The translations under genes were made by a program, and so were the position numbers. From Streptomyces tirandamycinicus (GTDB taxonomy: Bacteria > Actinomycetota > Actinomycetes > Streptomycetales > Streptomycetaceae), in NCBI RefSeq assembly GCF_003097515.1, contig NZ_CP029188.1, positions 1,598,501 to 1,662,500 of the forward strand: a DNA stretch of 64,000 nt, written 5' to 3'. Below the pieces are notes generated by a model, which saw only the letters and a program-made list of their open reading frames with translations, was not told the DNA's origin and did no database searches. Positions 24,999 through 33,255 of this stretch are shown in pieces. Each line of letters opens with the position of its first letter. Position 1 is the first letter of the stretch.

Positions 24999-26101
24999 CG
25001 GAGCTCCGGCACGGGTGCGTCCCCGCCGCGGGTGGGCAGGGGGTCGGCGAAGTACCAGCCCTCGGCGAGCAGTTCGTCGACGGCGGCGACGGCGGCGGCC
25101 AGCCGCTGTTCACGCGGTCCGGTGACGGTGACGAACCGCCGTCCGGTGCGGGTGAGTTCCTCGGTGAACCGGGCGGTCATCCAGGGGCGCAGATGTTCGC
25201 CGTCGCGCAGGCCGTCGTCCTCGAAGGGAACTCCCTCGTGGTCGGTGAGCACCCAGAGGTCGCCGCGGCCGGCCGCGGCGATCCGGGCGACCTCCTCGTG
25301 CGGGCCGCCCATATAGCGCTCGTGCCAGACGGTGGTGGCGAAGGCGTCGGTGTCGCAGATCAGGACCGGGGAGCCGGTCCGGGCCGCGGCGTTCTCCCGT
25401 TCGGTCTGGCGCCGGGCGATCAGCGGGAAGTCGTCGGTGTCGAAGCGGACGTCGGACCAGACCGCGCCCGGCTGTTCGGCGCGCAGGGCCGCGAGCTTCC
25501 GCTCGCTGTACTCCCTGCCGTACTCGGGTACCACCGCGGTGCGCGCCCAGATGCCGCCGCGCGCCCGGTAGTGGGCGGCGAGCGCGTCGGCCAGGGTGGT
25601 GGTGCCGGTGGACTCCGCGCCGAGGACGACGACCCGCCGGGCGAGGGCGGCGCGTACCGGCGGCTCCAGGAAGTCCCAGCAGCCGGCGGGGTCGTCGCGC
25701 ACGGCGGTGCCGGAGACCGGGAAGACCGTGCGCCCCGGGTCGACGCAGACCGAGTCGGCGCGGAACCTGCGGGCCAGTTCCTCGCCGTACGCCTCGGAGG
25801 TGAACACGGCGTCCACGCGCTCGGGGACGGCCGATCGGAAGACCGCCATGTGCGCGTCCCACACCGCCGGGTCGGTGATGTCGACGGGGATGTCGTCGAC
25901 GGCGCCGACCACCCGGACGTCGGGGTGCACCTCGCTCATCCACGCCGTGCGGGCGTCGAGCGGGATCGACTCCACGGACGCGGCGCAGACGAGGACGGTC
26001 AGCCGGTCGCAGCGGTCGCGCGCGGTCCGTACCAGGTGGTGGTGGCCCGCGTGCGGCGGATAGAACTTGCCGAGGACGAGCCCGTGCCGGTAGCGCCTCA
26101 C
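24995..26101 (-). CDS. nadR: NadR-like NMN adenylyltransferase / nicotinamide riboside kinase
   Basis: This is a two-domain enzyme of 368 aa for NAD salvage. The N-terminal nucleotidyltransferase domain has GKFYPPHAGHH (11-21) and the late VSGTAVRDD (129-137), as in NMN adenylyltransferase. The C-terminal P-loop kinase domain (from ~155) should phosphorylate nicotinamide riboside. Its Walker A reads GAESTGTTT (161-169), so the usual Lys is Thr. The GTG start at 26101 overlaps the pnuC stop as GTGA. With PnuC it forms an import-and-trap route: riboside to NMN to NAD. Confidence 0.88.
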   Translation of the reverse strand: MRRYRHGLVLGKFYPPHAGHHHLVRTARDRCDRLTVLVCAASVESIPLDARTAWMSEVHPDVRVVGAVDDIPVDITDPAVWDAHMAVFRSAVPERVDAVFTSEAYGEELARRFRADSVCVDPGRTVFPVSGTAVRDDPAGCWDFLEPPVRAALARRVVVLGAESTGTTTLADALAAHYRARGGIWARTAVVPEYGREYSERKLAALRAEQPGAVWSDVRFDTDDFPLIARRQTERENAAARTGSPVLICDTDAFATTVWHERYMGGPHEEVARIAAAGRGDLWVLTDHEGVPFEDDGLRDGEHLRPWMTARFTEELTRTGRRFVTVTGPREQRLAAAVAAVDELLAEGWYFADPLPTRGGDAPVPELR

Positions 26102-26796
26102 GTCGTCGCCTCCGCGGTCGCGTCCACCGGCGCGTCCTGCCGCGCCGCGCCGGTGGGCACCGGCAGGGGCTGCCGGGCCGCCAGGTCGCGCGACCAGTTC
26201 CGCAGCCCGAGGACGCACAGCGTCATGAAGCCGATGTACAGCAGCGCGGTGAGGTACAGCTCCTTGTACGCGTACAGCGGCACATAGACCACGTCCGCCG
26301 CGATCCACAGCCACCAGGACTCCAGCCGCTTGCGGCACTGCCCGTACGTCGCCATGAGGGACAGCGCGGTGGTGAGCGCGTCCCAGAACGGGACGTCCGA
26401 GTCGGTGGCCCGGTCCAGGAGCAGTGTCAGCCCGGCTGTCCCCACCACCCCCGCCGCGAGCAGCCACGTCCACTCGGCGCGCGTGGTGCGGCGCACCGGG
26501 AGGGTGTCGGAGCCTGGTCCACCCCCGTGGGTCCAGGTCCACCAGCCGTACACGGCGAGGGTGATGAAGACGACCTGCAGCCCCGCGTCGGCGTACAGGC
26601 CGGCCTGGGTGAAGAGCAGGACGAAGAGCACGTTGTTGGCGATGCCGACGGGCCAGTTGGCGATGTGCTGCCGGGCCACGAGCCAGACGCACAGGGCCCC
26701 GGTGCCGAAGCCGAGCACCTCGGTCCAGCTGACCGGCGTGCCGAGCGGCGTGAACAGCGGCTGCTGCAACGGCGCGAGTACCTCCGCGAGGCTCAC
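26098..26796 (-). CDS. pnuC: Nicotinamide riboside transporter PnuC
   Basis: This is a 232-aa membrane protein with about seven hydrophobic segments. The family signatures WPVGIANNVLF and YGWWTW are present, as is ESWWLWIAADVVYVPLYAYK near the C-terminus. PnuC facilitates uptake of nicotinamide riboside, which the coupled NadR-like kinase traps. The GTG at 26796 is the first codon of the four-gene operon. The promoter carries a 23-bp palindrome 15 bases upstream of the start. Confidence 0.93.
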   Translation of the reverse strand: MSLAEVLAPLQQPLFTPLGTPVSWTEVLGFGTGALCVWLVARQHIANWPVGIANNVLFVLLFTQAGLYADAGLQVVFITLAVYGWWTWTHGGGPGSDTLPVRRTTRAEWTWLLAAGVVGTAGLTLLLDRATDSDVPFWDALTTALSLMATYGQCRKRLESWWLWIAADVVYVPLYAYKELYLTALLYIGFMTLCVLGLRNWSRDLAARQPLPVPTGAARQDAPVDATAEATT

Positions 26797-26810
26797 GATC
26801 GCCCCCCTTC

Positions 26811-26833
26811 TTTAGAGTCACTATGACTATAAA
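26811..26833. promoter_or_regulatory. Palindromic operator, probable NrtR site of the NAD operon
   Basis: The 23-bp imperfect palindrome consists of TTTAGAGTCA, a CTA centre, and TGACTATAAA. It lies in an AT-rich patch just upstream of the pnuC GTG, where the promoter must be. The AGTCA/TGACT core with flanking T/A tracts resembles NrtR sites described in other bacteria. The nrtR-like gene lies in the controlled operon, so feedback regulation is likely. Confidence 0.75.
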
Positions 26834-26938
26834 GGTGGAAGGGGTGGCCCGGCAAGCAGGACGGCGGAAGGCTGGGGCACGGCATCCGGCGCGGGCACCC
26901 CGGCGCCGTCACAGACCGGGTGAAGGGAACGGAACGGG

Positions 26939-27949
26939 ATGAACATGCCGTTGCTGCACAGGAGTTTCCCCGAGGCGGCCGGGGCACTGCCGCGGATGCC
27001 GCTCGGCGACGGGCCGACGCCCGTGCGGGTGCTGAGCGGTCTCACCGGCCGGGTACCGCTGTGGTGCAAGGACGAGAGCGGGTACGGCTCCGGGGGCTGG
27101 GGCGGCAACAAGGTGCGCAAACTGGAGTGGATCCTCCCCGATGTGCTCCGCCGCGGCGCCCGCACGATCCTCACGGTGGGAGGCACGGGCACCAACTGGG
27201 GCCTGGCGACGGCCCTCTACGCGAGGGAACGGGGGCTGCGGACGGCCGTCGCCCTGGTCGACCAGCCCTTCGACGACCACGTCCGCGGGCAACTGGAGCG
27301 GCTGCGCCGGTCCGGCGCGACCCTCCACTTCACCCGCACCAGGGCCCGGACGATCGCCGCGGCGCCCTGGCTCTTCCTGCGCCACTCGGCGCACGGGCGC
27401 CCGCCGTACTTCCTGCCCGCCGGCGGCTCGTCCCCGGTCGGCGCCCTCGGCTATGTGGAGGCGGCCCTCGAACTCGCCGACCAGATCGCCGCGGGGGCCG
27501 TCCCCGAGCCTTCCCACGTGGTGACCGCCGTCGGCTCCGGGGGGACGGCGGCCGGCCTCGCCCTCGGCCTGCGGCTCGCCGGCCTGGAGCGCACCCGGGT
27601 CGTCGGCGTGGTCGTCAACGACACGCTCCGGCTCGACGCGCGCACCGTCTCCGCGCTCGCCGCCCGGACCGGACGGCTGCTGCGCGCACGGGGCGCGAAG
27701 CTGCCCGGCGACGTGGTCGCACCGGACGACGTCACGCTCGTGCGGGACTGGCTGGGGCGCGGCTACGGGCACCCCACCCCGGGCGCACTGCGGGCCCGGC
27801 GCCTGGCGGCGGACCAAGCGGGGCTGGCACTCGAACCCGTCTACACGGCCAAGGCGCTGGGCGCCCTGCTGGACATGGCGGCCGACGGCCGCTTCGGCGC
27901 CGGTCCGGTGCTCTTCCTGCAGACCCACGGGCCCCGGGACGGCGCCTGA
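26939..27949 (+). CDS. PLP-dependent enzyme, ACC deaminase / D-cysteine desulfhydrase family
   Basis: This is a fold-type II pyridoxal-phosphate enzyme of 336 aa. The cofactor Lys is in GGNKVRKLEW (~57-66), preceded by the substrate loop LWCKDESGYGSGG. The phosphate-binding glycine loop is AVGSGGTAAGLALG. The family includes 1-aminocyclopropane-1-carboxylate deaminase and D-cysteine desulfhydrase; the two cannot be told apart with confidence here. It is divergent from the NAD operon; a functional link is not evident. Confidence 0.85.
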   Translation: MNMPLLHRSFPEAAGALPRMPLGDGPTPVRVLSGLTGRVPLWCKDESGYGSGGWGGNKVRKLEWILPDVLRRGARTILTVGGTGTNWGLATALYARERGLRTAVALVDQPFDDHVRGQLERLRRSGATLHFTRTRARTIAAAPWLFLRHSAHGRPPYFLPAGGSSPVGALGYVEAALELADQIAAGAVPEPSHVVTAVGSGGTAAGLALGLRLAGLERTRVVGVVVNDTLRLDARTVSALAARTGRLLRARGAKLPGDVVAPDDVTLVRDWLGRGYGHPTPGALRARRLAADQAGLALEPVYTAKALGALLDMAADGRFGAGPVLFLQTHGPRDGA

Positions 27950-28066
27950 CGGGCGGCGCGGTGGGCACCCAGGCGCCGACCGCCCGTCACGGAGGGCGGG
28001 CGCCCGGTTCCCGGGCGTTCGGCGTCACCGGCGGCGGAGGCGCGGCGGGCAGTCGCTTCCGCCGGG

Positions 28067-28155
28067 CCCCGCCGGAGAACGGCAGGCGCTCCCACCGCAC
28101 CCCGCCGGAGAACGACAAGCGCTCCCGCCGAGCCCCCCGCCGGAGAACGGCAGCC
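28067..28155. repeat. Three-copy tandem repeat downstream of rluB
   Basis: CCGCCGGAGAACGGCAGGCG, CCGCCGGAGAACGACAAGCG and CCGCCGGAGAACGGCAGCCG occur in succession with GCTCCC(G/A)CC spacers, ending immediately at the rluB stop codon. No coding frame is apparent. Confidence 0.8.
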
Positions 28156-28156
28156 G

Positions 28157-29242
28157 TCAGAGGCCGACTTCCTTCATCAGCATGCCGACCTCGGTGTTGC
28201 TCAGCCTGCGCAGCCAGCCGGACTTCTGGTCGCCGAGCGCGATGGGGCCGAACGCCGTCCGCACGAGCTTGTCGACCGGGAAACCCGCCTCGGCCAGCAT
28301 GCGCCGGACGATGTGCTTGCGGCCCTCGTGCAGCACGACCTCGACGAGGTAGTTCTTGCCGATCTGCTCCACGACCCGGAAGTGGTCGGCGCGGGCGTAC
28401 CCGTCCTCCAGCTGGATGCCTTCCCGGAGGCGCTTGCCGACCTCGCGCGGAAGGGGGCCCTGGACCGCGGCGAGGTAGGTCTTCTTCACGCCGTACTTGG
28501 GGTGGGTCAGCCGGTGCGCCAGCTCGCCGTGGTTGGTGAGCAGGATGATGCCCTCGGTCTCGGTGTCGAGCCGGCCGACGTGGAACAGGCGGGTCTCGCG
28601 GTTGGTGACGTAGTCCCCGAGGCACTGGCGGCCGTCCGGGTCCTCCATCGTGGAGACGACGCCGGCCGGCTTGTTCAGCGCGAAGAACTGGTACGACTGC
28701 GTGGCGACGGTCAGCCCGTCGACCTTGATCACGTCCTTGGCCGGGTCGACCCGCAGCCCCTGCTCGGTCACGATCTCGCCGTTGACCTCGACCCGCGCCT
28801 GGTCGATCAGCTCCTCGCAGGCGCGCCGGGAGCCGTAGCCGGCGCGGGCGAGCACCTTCTGCAGCCGCTCGCCCTCCTGCTCGGCACCCGGGAACGTCCT
28901 GGGCGTGCTCGTCCGGGGCTTGTCCGCGTGGCGCTCGCGGTTGCGCTCCTCGGCACGGGCCTCGTACTCGCGGGAGCGCGCGGGGGCCGTACGGCCGCCG
29001 CCGCGCTGCGGGGACTGCTTGGGCCCGCCCTTGGCACCGCCCCGGGCGGCCGCGCCGCGGCCCTTCTTCTGGCCCTCGGAGGCCGGGCCCCCCACGTCGT
29101 AGCGGCGCTCCTCGGGACGGGGCTTGCCCGCGCGCTTCGGCTTGTCGTCGCGCTGTCCCCCGCTCCTCGACCGGGCGGCGCCCCCACCGGCACCCCGGTA
29201 GTCGCCGCGTCCGCTGCTGTTCCTGCCGCTGCTTCGCATCAA
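28157..29242 (-). CDS. rluB: 23S rRNA pseudouridine synthase (RluB/RsuA family)
   Basis: This enzyme isomerises a uridine in helix 89/90 of 23S rRNA. Residues 1-120 are a disordered Arg/Gly/Ser/Lys-rich extension. The S4 RNA-binding domain follows (RLQKVLARAGYGSRRACEELI, 126-146). The catalytic motif is GRLDTETEG (222-230) with D225. The extension is typical of actinobacteria and probably contacts RNA. Its start overlaps the scpB stop (ATGA), a conserved scpA-scpB-rluB arrangement. It has 361 aa. Confidence 0.95.
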   Translation of the reverse strand: MMRSSGRNSSGRGDYRGAGGGAARSRSGGQRDDKPKRAGKPRPEERRYDVGGPASEGQKKGRGAAARGGAKGGPKQSPQRGGGRTAPARSREYEARAEERNRERHADKPRTSTPRTFPGAEQEGERLQKVLARAGYGSRRACEELIDQARVEVNGEIVTEQGLRVDPAKDVIKVDGLTVATQSYQFFALNKPAGVVSTMEDPDGRQCLGDYVTNRETRLFHVGRLDTETEGIILLTNHGELAHRLTHPKYGVKKTYLAAVQGPLPREVGKRLREGIQLEDGYARADHFRVVEQIGKNYLVEVVLHEGRKHIVRRMLAEAGFPVDKLVRTAFGPIALGDQKSGWLRRLSNTEVGMLMKEVGL

Positions 29243-30018
29243 AGTTCCGTCGTCGTCGTGTCGTCTGCGTCTGTGTCCGGTGCGTCCGGATCGAACGACG
29301 GGACGCCCTCCTGGGTCTCGGCCTCGATCGCCTCCGCCTCGGGGAGGAACGGCGCGAGCTCGGGGAGCTCGTCCAGACCGCGCAGGCCCATCCGCTCCAG
29401 GAAGTAGTTCGTCGTCCTGTACAGGATCGCACCTGTCTCGGGTTCCGTGCCCGCCTCCTCCACCAGACCGCGCTGGAGCAGGGTCCGCATGACGCCGTCG
29501 CAGTTCACTCCGCGCACCGCCGAGACCCGGGAACGGCTGACCGGCTGCCGGTAGGCGACCACCGCCAGCGTCTCCAGGGCGGCCTGGGTGAGCCGGGCCT
29601 GCTGGCCGTCGAGGACGAACCGCTCCACGGCGGCGGCGTGCTCGGGACGGGTGTAGAAGCGCCAGCCTCCGGCGACGAGCCGCAGCTCGAAGCCGCGGCC
29701 CTGGATCGTGTACTCGTCGGCGAGCTCCCGCAGGGCGTCGGCGACGGCGCGGCGCGGCTGCTCGAGGACCTTGGCGAGGTGCTCCTCGGTGGCGGGTTCG
29801 TCGACGACCATCAGGACGGCCTCGAGGGCGGGCTTGAGGGCGGGCTTGAGCACGGACCGGGCGCCGGAGGCGTCCCCGGCCCGGGGCTCGTCCCCGGCTC
29901 CGGGCGCCGTGACGGTACCGGACGCGGCGGCCGACCCGGGCGCGAGGGCGGTGCGGGTCCCGGGCACGTCGGCGGTGCGTGCCCCGGACGGGGTGGACTC
30001 TCCGGACTCGTCGCTCAC
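29239..30018 (-). CDS. scpB: Segregation and condensation protein B
   Basis: ScpB is a winged-helix dimer that binds the ScpA kleisin within the SMC condensin. Two wHTH units are visible (LKPALEAVLMVVDEPATEEHLAKVL; TQAALETLAVVAYRQPVSRSRVSAVRGVN). The first ~50 residues and the acidic C-terminus are disordered. It has 259 aa. It overlaps both scpA and rluB by 4 nt. Confidence 0.95.
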   Translation of the reverse strand: MSDESGESTPSGARTADVPGTRTALAPGSAAASGTVTAPGAGDEPRAGDASGARSVLKPALKPALEAVLMVVDEPATEEHLAKVLEQPRRAVADALRELADEYTIQGRGFELRLVAGGWRFYTRPEHAAAVERFVLDGQQARLTQAALETLAVVAYRQPVSRSRVSAVRGVNCDGVMRTLLQRGLVEEAGTEPETGAILYRTTNYFLERMGLRGLDELPELAPFLPEAEAIEAETQEGVPSFDPDAPDTDADDTTTTEL

Positions 30019-31430
30019 GCCTTGTCCTCCATGCTCTCGGGGGTCCGGTCGAACTCGTCGGTGACGTGTGCGCCGGCCTCGCCGCCGGCCCAGGTGATCA
30101 CGAGCTCCCCCAGCGCGTCCTCCTGGTCCAGGACGACGGCCTTCTCACGATAGAGCTCCAGCAGGGCGAGGAACCGGGCGACCACGGTGAGGGTGTCCGC
30201 CGCACCTTCGGTCAGCTCCCGGAAGCTCGCCCGGCCGCGCTCCCGCAGCAGGCCCACGACGACCTCGGCCTGCTCGCGCACGCTCACCAGCGGCGCGTGG
30301 ATGTGCTCCACGTACACCTGCGGCGTGGGCTTGGGCTGCATCGCCTTGACCGCGAGCCTGGCGAAGCCCTCCGCGCCGATGCTGATGACGACGTCGGGCA
30401 GCAGCTCGGCGTGGTGGTCCTCCAGGCCGACGGTACGGGGGTGGCGCCGGGACTCCTCGTCCAGCCTGTCCCTGAAGATTTCGGCGACCCGCTTGTACGC
30501 GCGGTACTGGAGCAGCCGGGCGAACAGCAGGTCCCGCGCCTCCAGCAGCGCGAGATCCGCCTCGTCCTCCACCTCGGCGGCCGGCAGCAGCCGGGCGGCC
30601 TTCAGGTCCAGCAGGGTCGCCGCGACGACGAGGAACTCGGTGGTCTGGTCGAGGTCCCAGTCGGGGCCCATCGCGCGGATGTGCGCCATGAACTCGTCGG
30701 TGACCTTGGACAGCGCGACCTCGGTGACATCGAGCTTGTGCTTGGAGATGAGCTGCAGCAGCAGGTCGAACGGCCCCTCGAAGTTCGCCAGCCGAACCGT
30801 GAACCGCCCGTCGTCGACCGGCTCCGCGACGGGCCCCGCCGCCGCGGCGTCCTCCCCGGGCACCGTCGGCGCGCCGGCCGGCGGCGCGCACGGAGCGGGA
30901 GCGGCAGCCCGAGCGGCGACCGTATCGGCCACCGCAACCGGCACCGGATCGGCGACGGGCCCCCGAGCGACGGCAGGATCGGCCACCGCGTCCGGCACCG
31001 GGTCGGCGACCGGCATCGGGTCGGCGACCGCGTCCGGCACCGGATCCGCAACCGGCACCGGATCGGCGACCGGATCGGCGACTGGATCAGGGACCGCCAC
31101 CCGCGCCGGGGTGGGTGTCGCCTCCGCGGTGAAGGCGGCCGTGGAGTCGTCGGGCTCCGGGACGGACGGCTGCTGCCGGCCCTGCCCCGGGTCCGGCCCG
31201 CCGCCGGCAGCCGTCTCGGGAAGGGGGTCACCGGGCCCGGGGGTACCGCCCGGTGCCCCGGGCGCCCGCCGGGTCGCCGAGGGGGCCTCGCGGGCGGCGT
31301 CCGGAGCCTCCGGCGGCGCGGGGGCCGTACCCGGGCCGCGGCCCAGGGTGCGGCGGGGCGGGCGGGCCGGGGGCGGGGGGTCGGAGGGATAGGCGGGGTC
31401 GGCGGGGTCGGCGGGGTCGTTCGGCGGCAT
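30015..31430 (-). CDS. scpA: Segregation and condensation protein A (kleisin) with long repetitive N-terminus
   Basis: This is the kleisin subunit of the SMC-ScpAB complex. The conserved part begins near residue 205 (FTVRLANFEGPFDLLLQLISKHKLD) and runs to the winged-helix end (SFRELTEGAADTLTVVARFLALLELYR). Unusually, ~200 residues precede it: a Pro/Ala/Asp-rich region with repeats of VADPVPVADPVPDAVADP. Normal ScpA has about 250-280 aa; this one has 471. The distal start at 31430 keeps the frame open, but a shorter protein from an internal start cannot be excluded. Confidence 0.92.
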   Translation of the reverse strand: MPPNDPADPADPAYPSDPPPPARPPRRTLGRGPGTAPAPPEAPDAAREAPSATRRAPGAPGGTPGPGDPLPETAAGGGPDPGQGRQQPSVPEPDDSTAAFTAEATPTPARVAVPDPVADPVADPVPVADPVPDAVADPMPVADPVPDAVADPAVARGPVADPVPVAVADTVAARAAAPAPCAPPAGAPTVPGEDAAAAGPVAEPVDDGRFTVRLANFEGPFDLLLQLISKHKLDVTEVALSKVTDEFMAHIRAMGPDWDLDQTTEFLVVAATLLDLKAARLLPAAEVEDEADLALLEARDLLFARLLQYRAYKRVAEIFRDRLDEESRRHPRTVGLEDHHAELLPDVVISIGAEGFARLAVKAMQPKPTPQVYVEHIHAPLVSVREQAEVVVGLLRERGRASFRELTEGAADTLTVVARFLALLELYREKAVVLDQEDALGELVITWAGGEAGAHVTDEFDRTPESMEDKA

Positions 31431-31474
31431 CGTGGTCCAGGGGGCGGAAGGAACGTCGCGCGAAGGCTATCCGG

Positions 31475-32065
31475 TCAGCGGCCGCGCAGGCGCCGCACCA
31501 GGATGCTCGCGTCGCCCCGGGACTCCAGGTCCGCCAGGACGACCGCCACCGCCTCGCGGACGATGCGCCCGCGGTCCACGGCCAGCCCGTGCTCGCCGCG
31601 CAGCACCAGCCGGGCGTGCTCGAGGTCCATCAGTTCCTCGGCCGAGACATAGACCGTGATCTTCTCGTCGTGCCGTTCCCGGCCGCTGGGCCTGCGGCCC
31701 GCCGCGCGTCCCCGGCGGCGCGGGGCGGCGGCCTCCTGCGGGCGGCGGCTCTTCTGCGCGGCCTGTGCCGCGGGGGACGGCTGATCGCCGTCCGCGGCGC
31801 GGCTGCGCGGCACGGACGCCTCCGTGTCCCCGGCCGAGGAGTGCTCCTCGGAGGCCGCCGGGGCGCCCGGTCCGGACGCCGCGGGCGGACTGTGCGGCCC
31901 GGCCGGAGGCGGCTCCACCGGGTCGCTCTCCCCGGCGGGCGCCGGCACCCGCGCCTCGCCGTTCGCCCCCGCCGGCCCCCGCCTCGGGGACGAGGACTGC
32001 AGCCCCATGCCCCCGGTCGTACGGAACAGTTCGTCGGCTCCGGGCAGACTCACTCGGCGTGACAC
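31475..32065 (-). CDS. Putative ribbon-helix-helix protein, partner of ParA
   Basis: This protein of 196 aa starts with a short conserved-looking N-terminus (MSRRVSLPGADELFRTTG) and a long disordered Pro/Ser/Ala region. A basic patch ([17 protein letters not shown]) and a C-terminal ~55-residue domain follow. The domain reads KITVYVSAEELMDLE then helices, a pattern like a ribbon-helix-helix DNA-binding fold. GTG 32065 has GGAGGT 9 nt upstream and overlaps parA by 16 nt. RHH proteins often serve as centromere-binding partners of ParA ATPases, so a ParB-like role is plausible but unproven. Confidence 0.75.
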   Translation of the reverse strand: MSRRVSLPGADELFRTTGGMGLQSSSPRRGPAGANGEARVPAPAGESDPVEPPPAGPHSPPAASGPGAPAASEEHSSAGDTEASVPRSRAADGDQPSPAAQAAQKSRRPQEAAAPRRRGRAAGRRPSGRERHDEKITVYVSAEELMDLEHARLVLRGEHGLAVDRGRIVREAVAVVLADLESRGDASILVRRLRGR

Positions 32066-33255
32066 CGGGCGAGCACCTCCCTGGCGAGCTGGCGGTAGGC
32101 GGCGGCACCGACGGAGTTGGACGCGTACGTGGTGATGGGTTCCCCGGCGACCGTCGTCTCCGGGAAGCGCACCGTGCGCCCGATGACCGTGTGGTAGACG
32201 TGGTCGTCGAACGCCTCGACCACCCGCGCCAGCACCTCACGGCTGTGCACCGTGCGCGAGTCGTACATGGTGGCGAGGATGCCGTCGAGCTCCAGGTCCG
32301 GGTTGAGCCGCTCCTGGACCTTCTCGATCGTCTCGGTGAGCAGGGCGACGCCGCGCAGGGCGAAGAACTCGCACTCCAGCGGCACGATGACCTTGTGAGC
32401 CGCCGTCAGGGCGTTGACGGTCAGCAGGCCGAGCGACGGCTGGCAGTCGATCACGATGTAGTCGTAGTCCTGCAGCAGCGGCTTCAGGGCGCGCTGCAGC
32501 GTGGACTCGCGCGCGACCTCGCTCACGAGCTGGACCTCGGCCGCCGAGAGGTCGATGTTGCTGGGCAGCAGGTCCATGTTGGGCACGGCGGTCTTCAGCA
32601 GGACCTCGTCCGCGGACATGCCCCGCTCCATGAGCAGGTTGTAGACGGTGAGGTCGAGTTCCATCGGGTTCACGCCGAGTCCGACCGACAGGGCTCCCTG
32701 CGGGTCGAAGTCGACGAGCAGCACCCGGCGGCCGTACTCCGCGAGCGCGGCACCCAGATTGATGGTCGACGTCGTCTTGCCGACGCCGCCCTTCTGGTTG
32801 CACATTGCGATGATCTTCGCGGGGCCGTGGTCGGTGAGCGGGCCCGGGATCGGGAAGTACGGCAGCGGGCGCCCGGTCGGGCCGATGCGCTCGCGGCGCT
32901 GGCGGGCCGCGTCGGGGGCGAGTGTGGCCGCGTACTCCGGATCGGGCTCGTACTCGGCGTCGGGGTCGTAGAAGTGCCCCTCGGGCACCTCGTCGTAGTC
33001 GGCGAAGTGGGTGGACTCTCGGCCACTCCCGTTGCCGGCCATGGCGTTCACGTGTTGGCCGTCCGTCATCTTCATCGTGTGGGCTGTCGTCGTCGTGTGC
33101 TGGTGCGTCGCGAAGGTACGGACAGCGACGGAGCCGACAGCTTCGGGCCCGGACGAGGGCGCCCGGCCCGGCGTCGGGGGTACCTCCACGCCCAGGGGGC
33201 GCACCGTGAGCATTCCCGGTTGTCCGCCCCCGGGAGAAAATGTCGACTCATTCAC
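32050..33255 (-). CDS. ParA-family ATPase
   Basis: This Walker-type ATPase for positioning of DNA or large complexes has 401 aa. The deviant P-loop KGGVGKTT is at residues 155-162, followed by DFDPQGAL and VIDCQPSLG. The ~140-residue N-terminal extension is rich in acidic and aromatic residues (EGHFYDPDAEYEPDPEY). GTG 33255 is chosen for its strong GGAGGT 10 nt upstream; a start at MKMTDG (33075) is the alternative. It is not the oriC-linked parA, because no parB, gid or parS site (GTTTCACGTGAAAC) is near. It sits at the head of the scpAB-rluB gene run. Confidence 0.93.
   Translation of the reverse strand: MNESTFSPGGGQPGMLTVRPLGVEVPPTPGRAPSSGPEAVGSVAVRTFATHQHTTTTAHTMKMTDGQHVNAMAGNGSGRESTHFADYDEVPEGHFYDPDAEYEPDPEYAATLAPDAARQRRERIGPTGRPLPYFPIPGPLTDHGPAKIIAMCNQKGGVGKTTSTINLGAALAEYGRRVLLVDFDPQGALSVGLGVNPMELDLTVYNLLMERGMSADEVLLKTAVPNMDLLPSNIDLSAAEVQLVSEVARESTLQRALKPLLQDYDYIVIDCQPSLGLLTVNALTAAHKVIVPLECEFFALRGVALLTETIEKVQERLNPDLELDGILATMYDSRTVHSREVLARVVEAFDDHVYHTVIGRTVRFPETTVAGEPITTYASNSVGAAAYRQLAREVLARCHAE

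Noticed and set aside
32050..33255. ParA considered as the oriC-proximal parAB locus
   Set aside because: No parB, rsmG, dnaA-side genes or parS sequence; the context is scpAB and ald.
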